Positions 17,695-24,828 of a DNA stretch of 39,269 nt are shown here, one piece after another. This DNA is from Spirochaetia bacterium (GTDB lineage Bacteria; Spirochaetota; Spirochaetia; Treponematales; Treponemataceae). The position numbers were made by a program, and so were the translations under genes. The notes under the pieces are model-generated. The model was not told the origin of the DNA, searched no databases, and worked only from the letters and a program-made list of their open reading frames with translations. The DNA lies in NCBI GenBank assembly GCA_022773305.1, contig JALFAW010000068.1, positions 1 through 39,269 of the forward strand. Direction: 5' to 3'. Positions within the stretch are counted from its first letter, which is position 1, and the number at the start of each line of letters is the position of its first letter.

Positions 17695-18300
17695 ATGATT
17701 TTAAAGAATTTTATTGTTTTCGAAGGAATTGATGGAGCTGGCACTTCCACTCAAATCAAAAAAATATGCGAAAAAAATCCTCAAAAATTTTTTCAAACTG
17801 CAGAACCAACATCGTTGGAAACAGGTAAGTTTTTAAGAAAAATGCTTGGCGGAGAATTTTCTGTTGACGAAAAAACAAATTCTTTTTTATTTGCAGCCGA
17901 CAGAGCAGAACATCTTTACGGCAAAAATGGAATTATAGAACAAATTAACAATGGAAAAACTGTTATTTCTGACAGATATCTTTTTTCAAGCCTTGCATAT
18001 CAGTCAATTTCCTGCGGAGAAGAATTGCCAAAACTTTTGAATTCGACATTTCCTTTACCAGAAATTCTTTTTTTCTTTGAGATTGACCCTGAAATTTCAT
18101 TAAAAAGAGTTGATTCCAGAAATGAAAAAAAAGAAATTTACGAAAAAATTGAAACTCAGAAAAAGATTGCATTGGAATATGAAAAAATCATAAGCGGGTA
18201 TGAAAACAACCCGTCCTGCGGAATGAAAATCATCAGAATTGACGCAACCAAATCTATAGATGAAATTTCAGAAACAATTTCTAAAATCATACTTCAGTAA
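17695..18300 (+). CDS. tmk: Thymidylate kinase
   Basis: 201 aa, normal length. It converts dTMP to dTDP in the cytosol. Family motifs: the opening FIVFEGIDGAGTSTQ, AEPTSLETGKFLR (the DRX-type acceptor site region), LFAADRAEHL, and ISDRYLFSSLAYQS. The P-loop is unusual: the invariant lysine of GxxGxGK[ST] is replaced by threonine (T17 in GIDGAGTST). I recall the same in treponemal homologues, so it may be a lineage trait rather than decay. It is the first of a plus-strand run with a secreted unknown, aroB and a cysteine desulfurase, and is probably translated from a leaderless message. Confidence 0.93.
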   Translation: MILKNFIVFEGIDGAGTSTQIKKICEKNPQKFFQTAEPTSLETGKFLRKMLGGEFSVDEKTNSFLFAADRAEHLYGKNGIIEQINNGKTVISDRYLFSSLAYQSISCGEELPKLLNSTFPLPEILFFFEIDPEISLKRVDSRNEKKEIYEKIETQKKIALEYEKIISGYENNPSCGMKIIRIDATKSIDEISETISKIILQ

Positions 18301-18337
18301 GTGTTAATTAGATAACTTTTTTTCCGATAATTGAATT

Positions 18338-18952
18338 GTGAAAAAAAAAATTATAACATTCACTTCCATTATCCTCTTTTTTATGTTTCTTCCATCAAAT
18401 CTGTTTGGTTACATGGTAAAATACAAAGAAGACTGGTATAAACTTTATCACGTTCATTATCAGCAATATCCTGATGATTGTATTGAAAACATATATTGGC
18501 TGGAAAAAGCAGCACAGGCAGATTTTTGTAATCCTCAGTTTGTAGATTTTAAAATCACAAGTGAAAAACAATGGGAAAAATATCGTTATTTATTCCAAAT
18601 GCACATTAATCTTAAACTTATTGAACAGCATTTAAGACTTGGCAGAACTTATGACAAAAAATGCATTTATTTTTACGATGCTCCATGGAAAGATGAATAT
18701 TTACGTAACATGCAGAAAGCTTTGGAATGTTACCAGGCGGGACTTTATTATTGGCAGGAAGCAAAATTATGGTGTGAAAAGGCAAATACAAAATCATTCA
18801 ATTTTTTATACATCACAGAAAAACAAAATTGGGAAGATGAAAGAGAAAGAATTGTAAACGGTGAACTTGATTACGAAAAAATACTGACAAGAGAGATTAA
18901 TCGCTTAGAAAAAAACATAAAAGAACTTAACGAAATGGACAAAAAGTATTAG
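18338..18952 (+). CDS. Secreted hypothetical protein
   Basis: 204 aa from a GTG start. The first 24 residues form a signal peptide (KKK, then a hydrophobic core IITFTSIILFFMFLPSNLFG), so the product is probably periplasmic or surface-linked. The mature part is rich in tyrosine, tryptophan and charged residues, with a repeated helical feel (LEKAAQADF, ALECYQAGLYYWQEAKLW) that suggests a TPR-like or helical-bundle fold. The C-terminus (about 165-204) is a charged coiled coil. I do not recognise the family. It lies 37 bp after tmk and 32 bp before aroB and shares their strand. Confidence 0.75.
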   Translation: MKKKIITFTSIILFFMFLPSNLFGYMVKYKEDWYKLYHVHYQQYPDDCIENIYWLEKAAQADFCNPQFVDFKITSEKQWEKYRYLFQMHINLKLIEQHLRLGRTYDKKCIYFYDAPWKDEYLRNMQKALECYQAGLYYWQEAKLWCEKANTKSFNFLYITEKQNWEDERERIVNGELDYEKILTREINRLEKNIKELNEMDKKY

Positions 18953-18984
18953 AATATTAGCACTTTATTTATAAGGAAGTTCTT

Positions 18985-20103
18985 ATGTCTACAGAATCAA
19001 TGAAAATCTCCTATCCGGCAATTTATGCAGGCACACAATACTCACAAATCAATTTTTACTCCGGCACGCCAGATTTGTGCAGCGTTTTTTACAATCAAGA
19101 AGAAAATTGCACACAAAGAAGATTTTTTATTACAGACGCAAATGTTGCCAGTCTTGAATGTATGCAAAATTTTATTCAGAAATTTGATGACGGTATTTAT
19201 GAGAATGACCGTCTGCTTATTTTAGGTTCTGGTGAAAAATATAAAACGATTGAATCTGTTCTTTCTATTATCACAGCTGCTGTTGAAGCAGATTTTACAC
19301 GTAAAGACATATTCGTTGGAATTGGAGGCGGTGTCATTTGTGACATTACAGCATTTGCTGCTTCCATTTTTAAACGTGGCGCAAAAGTAGAATTCATTCC
19401 GACTACCCTTTTGGCAATGGTTGATGCAAGCATTGGCGGAAAAACTGGCTGCGATTATGAAAACTACAAAAATATTATCGGAACTTTCTTTCCAGCTCAA
19501 AAACTTTATTATTTTCCAGAATTTTTACAATATCTTCCTGAAAATCAATATAATTCTGGGCTTGCAGAAGCAGTAAAAACAGCAATTCTTTTTGATAGCG
19601 AATTATTTGAAATTTTCAAAAATGATTCACAAAAAATCAATGAACGCGATAAAGATTTACTTGAACTTATTATCAGAAAATGTGTTAAAGCAAAAGCAGA
19701 AATAGTGGAACAGGATTTTACCGAACAGGGAATCAGGGCATTTTTAAATCTAGGACACACTTTTGGACATGCATTGGAATCTACTTCAGGACTTGGAAAT
19801 ATAACACACGGTTGTGCAGTTGCGTGGGGAATTGGAAGAAGCGTTGATTTAGCTTACCAAAAAGAATATTGCCGCCAAAGTTTTAGAGATGAGGTATATA
19901 AAGTTCTGGAACAATACAACTGGGATACTCAAGCAATTCCGCAAATAGTTCAAGGCGGCGGAGTTGGAGAAAGACTTCTTTCTGTTATGCACAAAGATAA
20001 AAAAAATCTGACTGATAAAATCAGAATTGTTCTTGCAAAAGGAATCACTGATATTGTTATCGAAGAATTCTCTGATGAAGAGATTCTTTCAGTTTTGAAA
20101 TAA
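18985..20103 (+). CDS. aroB: 3-dehydroquinate synthase
   Basis: 372 aa. It catalyses the second step of the shikimate pathway, converting DAHP to 3-dehydroquinate with NAD and a divalent metal. Motifs: ILGSGEKYKTIESV (substrate pocket), the NAD loop GIGGGVICDITAFAAS, FIPTTLLAMVDASIGGKTG, the metal-binding E in GLAEAVKTA, and the metal histidines in NLGHTFGHALE and THGCAV. The ribosome site AAGGAAG lies six bases before the ATG. Aromatic biosynthesis is absent from T. pallidum, so its presence points to a free-standing gut or oral type of Treponema. Confidence 0.95.
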   Translation: MSTESMKISYPAIYAGTQYSQINFYSGTPDLCSVFYNQEENCTQRRFFITDANVASLECMQNFIQKFDDGIYENDRLLILGSGEKYKTIESVLSIITAAVEADFTRKDIFVGIGGGVICDITAFAASIFKRGAKVEFIPTTLLAMVDASIGGKTGCDYENYKNIIGTFFPAQKLYYFPEFLQYLPENQYNSGLAEAVKTAILFDSELFEIFKNDSQKINERDKDLLELIIRKCVKAKAEIVEQDFTEQGIRAFLNLGHTFGHALESTSGLGNITHGCAVAWGIGRSVDLAYQKEYCRQSFRDEVYKVLEQYNWDTQAIPQIVQGGGVGERLLSVMHKDKKNLTDKIRIVLAKGITDIVIEEFSDEEILSVLK

Positions 20104-20157
20104 AAGATTTTTTTTCATTAGTTTTTTTGAAAAACTGAAATCAGACAGGATTAAAAA

Positions 20158-21333
20158 ATGACAGATAAAGATTTTGATTATGAACATTATTTTGATTGGG
20201 CAGCTACCACACCACCTGATCAGGATATTTTAAAAGAATCTCTCGAAATCACTATGAAAAACTGGGGAAATCCTTCCAGCGTTCATCAGATTGGAAAAAA
20301 TGCTAAATCTGTTCTAGAAGAAACACGCGCAAAAGTTGCTAAAACCCTTGACGTAAAAACTGAAAACATCTATTTTACGTCTGGTGGAACAGAAAGCGAC
20401 CAGATTCCCCTTCTTTCAGTTATGACAAAACCTTTATGCGGAACTGTTCTTATCAGTTCAATTGAACATCCTGCCATAAGAGAACAGGCCTATGCAATGA
20501 AACACTGTGGCTGGAAAATCAAAGAACTTCCTACAGATAAATACGGAATTATTCAACCGCAAACCGTTGTAGATTACCTGACAGACGACACTATGCTTGT
20601 GTGCATCATGGCCGTGAACAATGAAACTGGCGTAATTCAACCGATTTATGAAATAGCCGATACCATAATTGAAGTCTCAAAAAATAAGAGACGTCCAAAA
20701 TTCCACGTTGACTGTGTTCAGGCAGCTGGAAAAATAAGGCTGGACCTTTCACACAACGGAATTGACAGTGCAGCAATCAGTTCTCACAAGATTTGCGGAC
20801 CAAGAGGAATCGGAATTTTATATCTCAAAGATAAACTTGAACCCTTTTTAAAAGGCGGTGGACAGGAAAATAATATCAGAAGCGGAACTGAAAATGTTTT
20901 TGGTGCTGTTGCAATTTCAAAATGTCTGGAACGTTATTATAACAAAGACAATTCGGAGTTTACAAAAATTTCTCAGGACTTCGTAAACCAGCTTTCACAA
21001 CTTAAAGGCTGCACAATAATTCCTCAAAGCAGACTGGAAAAACCTGAACTTTTTTCTCCCTTTGTTGTTCAAGCAGCTTTTTCTAAGATTCCTGGAAATG
21101 TAATGCTTAGAGCTCTTGATTCTGAAGGTTTTAGTATATCAACAGGAAGTGCATGTTCTTCAAAGAAAAACAATCGTCCAGTTCTTGAAGCAATGCATAT
21201 AAATAATGATTTACGTGAAACTTCTGTTCGATTTAGTTTTGGGCCACATACAACTCAAAAAGCTGTTTTAGAACTATTCAAAATTGTTTCTAAAATAAAC
21301 AGTACATTTAATAGGACAGATGTCGAGTTTTAA
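20158..21333 (+). CDS. Cysteine desulfurase (NifS/IscS family)
   Basis: 391 aa, class V PLP enzyme that takes sulfur from cysteine for Fe-S clusters or tRNA thiolation. Residues seen: YFDWAATTP start, GGTESD loop, H104 in SIEHPAIRE stacking on PLP, NNETG (154-158), the PLP lysine K211 in SSHKICGPRG, and the persulfide cysteine C333 in STGSACSS. The loop after C333 is long (SSKKNNRP), the type-I/II distinction being unclear. There is no scaffold gene (iscU/nifU) next to it; the downstream neighbour is the 147-bp repeat and then replicon DNA. It follows aroB by 54 bp. Confidence 0.92.
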   Translation: MTDKDFDYEHYFDWAATTPPDQDILKESLEITMKNWGNPSSVHQIGKNAKSVLEETRAKVAKTLDVKTENIYFTSGGTESDQIPLLSVMTKPLCGTVLISSIEHPAIREQAYAMKHCGWKIKELPTDKYGIIQPQTVVDYLTDDTMLVCIMAVNNETGVIQPIYEIADTIIEVSKNKRRPKFHVDCVQAAGKIRLDLSHNGIDSAAISSHKICGPRGIGILYLKDKLEPFLKGGGQENNIRSGTENVFGAVAISKCLERYYNKDNSEFTKISQDFVNQLSQLKGCTIIPQSRLEKPELFSPFVVQAAFSKIPGNVMLRALDSEGFSISTGSACSSKKNNRPVLEAMHINNDLRETSVRFSFGPHTTQKAVLELFKIVSKINSTFNRTDVEF

Positions 21334-21338
21334 ATTTT

Positions 21339-21485
21339 TATTCTTTGGGTGGCTTTTTGCTTCGCAAAAAACAGGCTTTTCAGGGTTACGCTATCGCTTC
21401 ATTCCTTCGCTACGCTTCGGAACTGGCTACGCTAGCCCTTACAATCCTTGCCACTGTTTAAAATTAAAAAACTCGAAATTGAACC
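21339..21485 (+). repeat. 147-bp extragenic repeat, copy B
   Basis: 145 of 147 positions equal copy A at 26-172, same orientation, offset 21313. It begins six bases after the cysteine desulfurase stop. Copies A and B therefore bracket the entire housekeeping block, and copy B marks its boundary with the plasmid-like replicon. Confidence 0.85.
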
Positions 21486-21776
21486 AGTTATAAAAAGTTT
21501 AACATAATTGAATTTTCTTGACAATCAAAATATCGTAAAATTTCACAAAAAATAAATCTCGAAAATGAAATAAATACAAAATGGAGCATCAAAAAATACT
21601 TTTTTCAGATTATTAAACTTTCTTCTATATAATAAATATAAACTGGAGCACCTGTAAAAGATATAACTTGTGAAAAAAGTTATTTTCATAAGTTTTTTGA
21701 ATATTTGTTACTAAATTTTTAAGATTTCAAAAGAAAATTCCTTTTTTTTAGTTTTTATGCTCCAGTTTCTATTTGT

Positions 21777-21785
21777 TTATCCACA
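21777..21785 (+). promoter_or_regulatory. DnaA box
   Basis: Exact TTATCCACA. Seven bases later, TGTGGATGA (21792-21800) is a one-mismatch box in the opposite orientation, making an inverted pair immediately beside an iteron. Confidence 0.6.
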
Positions 21786-22003
21786 TAAAACTGTGGATGA
21801 CCTTCTTTTTTCCGCTCCAATCTATATTTATTTTATTTATTCATTTTTTTATTCCTAACTCTTGTAATAATAACAAAATAGAAACAATTTTTAAGGAATA
21901 TATGCTCCAATATATATTTTTACTTGCTCCAAATTATAATTATCTTCTATAAAAACAAATAGAATTAACAAATAAATTTAAACAAGTAGTAGTAAAAGAA
22001 AAA

Positions 22004-22012
22004 TGTGGATAA
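22004..22012 (-). promoter_or_regulatory. DnaA box
   Basis: TGTGGATAA, the exact complement of TTATCCACA, 16 bases beyond the repA stop. Together with the box at 21777 it frames the iteron-bearing region. Confidence 0.55.
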
Positions 22013-22027
22013 ATCACATAAAATTAA

Positions 22028-23038
22028 CTACATACTTGCTGTTACTAAAACATATCTTGAATCTTTTGAAAGAATTTGTGGTATAGAATGATACAAAGTA
22101 ACTCCATCACCATCTTTATTAATTGCAACATTTAGTTCAGGATAATATTTTTCTTTAATTATTCTTATCTGCTCCAGTATGTAATTATAATTTGTTCTTT
22201 CTTGATTTTCATGACTTTTTTCTTTAACAGGCATAAATTGTTCTACAAGTGAGTTGCTTGGAATAAAAACAGAATCACCAGGTTTTAAACTGTTATTTCG
22301 ATAGGTAAGCCATGCATAAATATCCTTTCCTACAGCACTTGTAATTTTTTTATAAACCGAATAATTAATTGGAACAGAATGTTTACGTGAAAACTTAACA
22401 AAAGCTGGTGACAATTTCATCGAAATGCAATATTGTTTACCCTCTTTTCCATCTTCTTTTAATTCAAGATACTGCATTCCTTCCATAAAAGGGATGATAC
22501 CAGTGGAAACTAAAGTTGCTTGAACTTTATCAGCTTTTAATTGTTCATCTGCTTCTAAAAGGTCTTTAAAAAGTGATTTTTGAACAATGGAAGTACGTTT
22601 TTCTTCAAAAACAAATGTCGATTTGGAAAAATATTCAAGCTGTTCTTTTATTTCGTTACTTCTGCCTGCTGAAAGCTGCATTTCTTTAAGAAGATGACGA
22701 ATTGAATTGTATTGAACCATAACACTTCCATCATCAGCACTTGGTTTTTCCACTACTGCATGTGTTGTCAAAATGGTGAGCAAAAGTCTCCCATATTTAC
22801 CAAATGGCACTTTGTCGGCTGTACTTGCAAGACTAAGAGAAATATTATTATATTTTCGTTTAAAAATATTTTTGTTTACATCTTTTAATGGCAAAGAAGC
22901 TGATATGAATGGACTAGAAAGAAAACTCCTCAATCGTTTTTCAGGGTCATCTTCAATAAGAGCTGGAAGATTTTCGTTTGTCAATTCATCCAGAGCACTT
23001 TTACCAAAAAGTTCTTCATTGTTAATAATGTTTTCCAT
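22028..23038 (-). CDS. repA: Plasmid replication initiator, RepA family
   Basis: 336 aa. The stretch VPFGKYGRLLLTILTTHAV (about 77-95), then SIRHLLKEMQLSAGRSNEIKEQLEYFSKSTFVFEE and the later ISMKLSPAFVKFSRKHSVPINYSVYKKI with DIYAWLTYRN, match the 'plasmid encoded RepA protein' family (RepA_C), winged-helix initiators that bind iterons. No signal peptide or membrane segment. It is the third gene of a parA / RHH / repA operon; its ATG follows the RHH stop by five bases, with GGGGAG overlapping the gap. An iteron-like sequence (22170-22186) lies inside its coding region. The initiator is intact, so the replicon may be functional. The family call is from motif memory. Confidence 0.85.
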   Translation of the reverse strand: MENIINNEELFGKSALDELTNENLPALIEDDPEKRLRSFLSSPFISASLPLKDVNKNIFKRKYNNISLSLASTADKVPFGKYGRLLLTILTTHAVVEKPSADDGSVMVQYNSIRHLLKEMQLSAGRSNEIKEQLEYFSKSTFVFEEKRTSIVQKSLFKDLLEADEQLKADKVQATLVSTGIIPFMEGMQYLELKEDGKEGKQYCISMKLSPAFVKFSRKHSVPINYSVYKKITSAVGKDIYAWLTYRNNSLKPGDSVFIPSNSLVEQFMPVKEKSHENQERTNYNYILEQIRIIKEKYYPELNVAINKDGDGVTLYHSIPQILSKDSRYVLVTASM

Positions 23039-23043
23039 CTCCC

Positions 23044-23406
23044 CTACCTGTTATTTTTTGTAATTAATCCTGCAGCATTAATTTCTACATTGCCACTTTT
23101 GATTTGCTGTTCCAGATAAAAACATGCAAGTTGAATTCCTTTTGAAAGTGTAATTCCGTAAGTAGCAAAAAAACCTTTTAACTGATTTTTGTTTTCTTCA
23201 GTTGTGCGGAAAATTATTTGAGTGTCTTTGATTGCAGTTTTTTTCTGAATAATCGGCGTTTGTAGACTGTTTTGACTATTTTGAAAAGGTGCTCCAGTTT
23301 GTATTTGATTGTTATCTTGATGCAGATTTTCTGATGTTCCATCTAAATACCTTAAATTTTCTGAAATATCTGGAGCTGAAGGTTTTTTCTTTTGTGATAC
23401 TGCCAT
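23044..23406 (-). CDS. Ribbon-helix-helix partition/regulatory protein
   Basis: 120 aa. Residues 1-70 are Q/N/P-rich and probably disordered. Residues about 71-112 (TQIIFRTTEENKNQLKGFFA, then TYGITLSKGIQLACFYL) have the strand-helix-helix pattern of ribbon-helix-helix DNA-binding proteins. In plasmids such small proteins sit next to ParA, bind the centromere and repress the par promoter (ParG or omega type), so it is the likely ParB-role partner. GGGAG is seven bases before the ATG. An exact inverted copy of the iteron variant AAATACAAACTGGAGCA lies inside the gene (23290-23306), in the region coding for the disordered part. Confidence 0.75.
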   Translation of the reverse strand: MAVSQKKKPSAPDISENLRYLDGTSENLHQDNNQIQTGAPFQNSQNSLQTPIIQKKTAIKDTQIIFRTTEENKNQLKGFFATYGITLSKGIQLACFYLEQQIKSGNVEINAAGLITKNNR

Positions 23407-23456
23407 TTATTATCTCCCTTTTTTGTGTTTTAAAAGTAAATCTTGTAAAAAATATG

Positions 23457-24212
23457 TTATTTTTCTTCGATAATTGCTTTCGAAATTTTATTTATTGCGT
23501 CCAATGTTATTTGTTTTGTTCCGTAAAGTTCCTGAACGAGAATTTGAGAACCTTGTGCTTTTTTGAATGCCTGATCAACTGGAAGCATAAACAAAGTGAA
23601 GTTTTTGTTCTCTTCAAATTGTGCTAGAAGTTGTGATTGCTGCTGAAGTCTGTCATCTTTGGAATTCAAAATTAATTTGTTAAAAACAGGTTCTTGAATA
23701 CGCATGTTTTTTTTGAGCGTATTAAGTGAATCTGCAAAAGTAACAAGACCGTCCGTACTGAAAATGTCGAGTTGTAAAACTGCGATTGCTTCGTTACTCG
23801 CTACAAGGCACATTTTTTCCAGAAGATTGAATGCTGGAGACGTATCAATGATAGTAAATTCAAAACCCATATTTTCAATTTCATCAAGAAGGTTTCTGAC
23901 ATAGAAGATTTTGTCACCAGTTGCGGTTTGTGAAAAGTCACGGAGGCTTCCACCAATTCCTGCTGTTGGCAGAATATAAAGATTTTCTACATGAGTTTTG
24001 CAGATTGCCTGTTCAAGATTTGCTTTGCCCAAAAGTACATCGGCAAATTCATATTCTACTTCAGGATATATCCAGCCTGAAGAATTTCCCTGAGGATCAG
24101 CGTCTATTAAAAGTGTTTTTTTGCCTGCGAGAGCCAGGTCTCCAGCAACAGAAACTGAAACTGAAGTTTTTCCTGTTCCACCTTTTTGAATAGCGAAAGT
24201 TATAGTTTTCAT
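23457..24212 (-). CDS. parA: Plasmid-type partition ATPase ParA
   Basis: 251 aa, a small ParA (type Ib size) without an N-terminal DNA-binding extension. It carries the deviant Walker A KGGTGKTS (residues 10-17, signature lysine K10), Walker A' LLIDADPQGNSSGW, and Walker B FTIIDTSPAF. ParA ATPases move plasmid copies over the nucleoid using a partner protein bound to a centromere. It is the first gene of the operon with the RHH protein and repA, under a consensus promoter at 24279-24307. GGAG precedes the ATG by six bases. The lack of an own operator-binding domain fits regulation by the RHH partner. Confidence 0.93.
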   Translation of the reverse strand: MKTITFAIQKGGTGKTSVSVSVAGDLALAGKKTLLIDADPQGNSSGWIYPEVEYEFADVLLGKANLEQAICKTHVENLYILPTAGIGGSLRDFSQTATGDKIFYVRNLLDEIENMGFEFTIIDTSPAFNLLEKMCLVASNEAIAVLQLDIFSTDGLVTFADSLNTLKKNMRIQEPVFNKLILNSKDDRLQQQSQLLAQFEENKNFTLFMLPVDQAFKKAQGSQILVQELYGTKQITLDAINKISKAIIEEK

Positions 24213-24244
24213 TTTATCTCCAAAAATTAAAATAAATTATTTTA

Positions 24245-24265
24245 GGGAGACAAAATAAGTCCCCC
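24245..24265 (-). promoter_or_regulatory. Hairpin in the parA leader
   Basis: GGGAGAC (24245-24251) and GTCCCCC (24259-24265) can pair (seven pairs, one G-U in the minus-strand RNA) around a seven-base loop. It lies 33 bases before the parA ATG, just after the predicted transcription start, next to a G-rich tract GGTGGGTGGGGG on the minus strand. It could slow early elongation or protect the mRNA end. Confidence 0.35.
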
Positions 24266-24278
24266 ACCCACCAAAAAT

Positions 24279-24307
24279 ATTATAATACGAATGTTATTAC
24301 GTGTCAA
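24279..24307 (-). promoter_or_regulatory. Promoter of the parA-RHH-repA operon
   Basis: On the minus strand: TTGACA (24302-24307), a 17-bp spacer, TATAAT (24279-24284). Both boxes are perfect consensus. The spacer contains one of the 12-bp repeats proposed to be the RHH protein's sites, so binding would block RNA polymerase and give self-regulation. Confidence 0.75.
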
Positions 24308-24388
24308 TTACAAAATGATAATAAAAAATACGAATGTAATAACAAAAAGAATGCAATAAGTATACAAAAGTATTAACAATGTAGTAAC
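24289..24388 (+). repeat. Four 12-bp repeats, candidate par operator/centromere
   Basis: GAATGTTATTAC (24289-24300), GAATGTAATAAC (24332-24343), GAATGCAATAAG (24349-24360) and CAATGTAGTAAC (24377-24388) share the consensus GAATGYAATAAC. The first lies within the parA promoter spacer, the others just upstream. ParA-RHH modules usually place direct repeats here that act as both operator and parS. Binding is inferred. Confidence 0.45.
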
Positions 24389-24403
24389 AAAAGTAACACG
24401 CTG

Positions 24404-24484
24404 AAATCTTCGTTTTGAGAGGGAAAATATTACTTTTTGATATATTAATTGAAAAAGCAGGTGAGGCTTTCAGAACGAAGATTT
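24404..24484. repeat. 11-bp inverted repeat upstream of the par operon
   Basis: AAATCTTCGTT at 24404-24414 and its exact complement AACGAAGATTT at 24474-24484, 59 bases apart. The spacing is too long for a terminator hairpin; it fits a protein-binding or centromere element. Confidence 0.5.
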
Positions 24485-24518
24485 GAGCGTTTGAGGGGAA
24501 ACTAACAACTTAAGAATA

Positions 24519-24596
24519 ACTGTATATACAAAGAGATTTAAAAGAATATAAATGTAAATACAAAAAGAATAAAAAAAATAAAATTGTATATACAGT
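24519..24596. repeat. Paired TGTATATACA palindromes
   Basis: ACTGTATATACAA (24519-24531) and TTGTATATACAGT (24584-24596) are exact complements, and each contains the 10-bp palindrome TGTATATACA. Two identical palindromic sites 65 bp apart are typical of a dimeric repressor operator with looping. The TetR regulator at 25357 is a candidate binder, but nothing links them directly. Confidence 0.5.
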
Positions 24597-24642
24597 AAGA
24601 TTTGTATGAGAAATTGTAGCTGAAAAAAATATATACCAATAT

Positions 24643-24701
24643 AAACCAAGGTCTGTCCCTGTTTTACAAGTTGATTTTAAAACAGGGACAGACCTTGGTT
24701 T
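24643..24701. repeat. Perfect 24-bp hairpin with GGTCTGTCCCT core
   Basis: Arms 24643-24666 and 24678-24701 are exact complements around an 11-base loop, and the right arm runs into T6. The arm carries the AAGGTCTGTCCCTG word shared with the arrays at 33.5-38.5 kb. It would work as a plus-strand terminator, or be an inverted pair of the repeat core. Confidence 0.75.
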
Positions 24702-24708
24702 TTTAAAT

Positions 24709-24810
24709 GGGGTACGACCTTAAAAAGGGGGACAGACCTCGTTTTGTAAATAGGGGTACGACCTTATTTGAATATTGTCCTTCTTTGAAATCAAGGTCTG
24801 TCCCCCTTTT
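24709..24810. repeat. Second inverted pair of the GGTCTGTCCC core plus a direct repeat
   Basis: A 17-bp exact inverted repeat (24723-24739 and 24794-24810, arm AAAAGGGGGACAGACCT) immediately follows the 24-bp hairpin. A 14-bp direct repeat, GGGGTACGACCTTA, occurs at 24709-24722 and 24753-24766. No gene lies in this stretch. Confidence 0.65.
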
Positions 24811-24828
24811 AAACTATTTTTGTTAAAG

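Larger units (their letters stand above)
21572..22012. other. Candidate replication origin downstream of repA
   Basis: A gene-free A/T-rich stretch between copy B and the repA stop. It holds six copies of a 17-bp iteron: direct at 21572-21588 and 21634-21650, inverted at 21758-21774, 21813-21829, 21903-21919 and 21925-21941 (consensus AAATATAAACTGGAGCA). Two exact DnaA boxes (21777-21785 and 22004-22012) and a one-mismatch box (21792-21800) lie among them. Positions 21826-21900 are almost pure A/T and could be the melting region. Which of this and the array at 24829-25242 is the active origin cannot be decided from sequence. Confidence 0.6.

Noticed and set aside
20104-20157. Terminator between aroB and the cysteine desulfurase gene
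   Set aside because: AGTTTTT/AAAAACT could pair, but there are no G/C pairs to speak of and no T-run after it.
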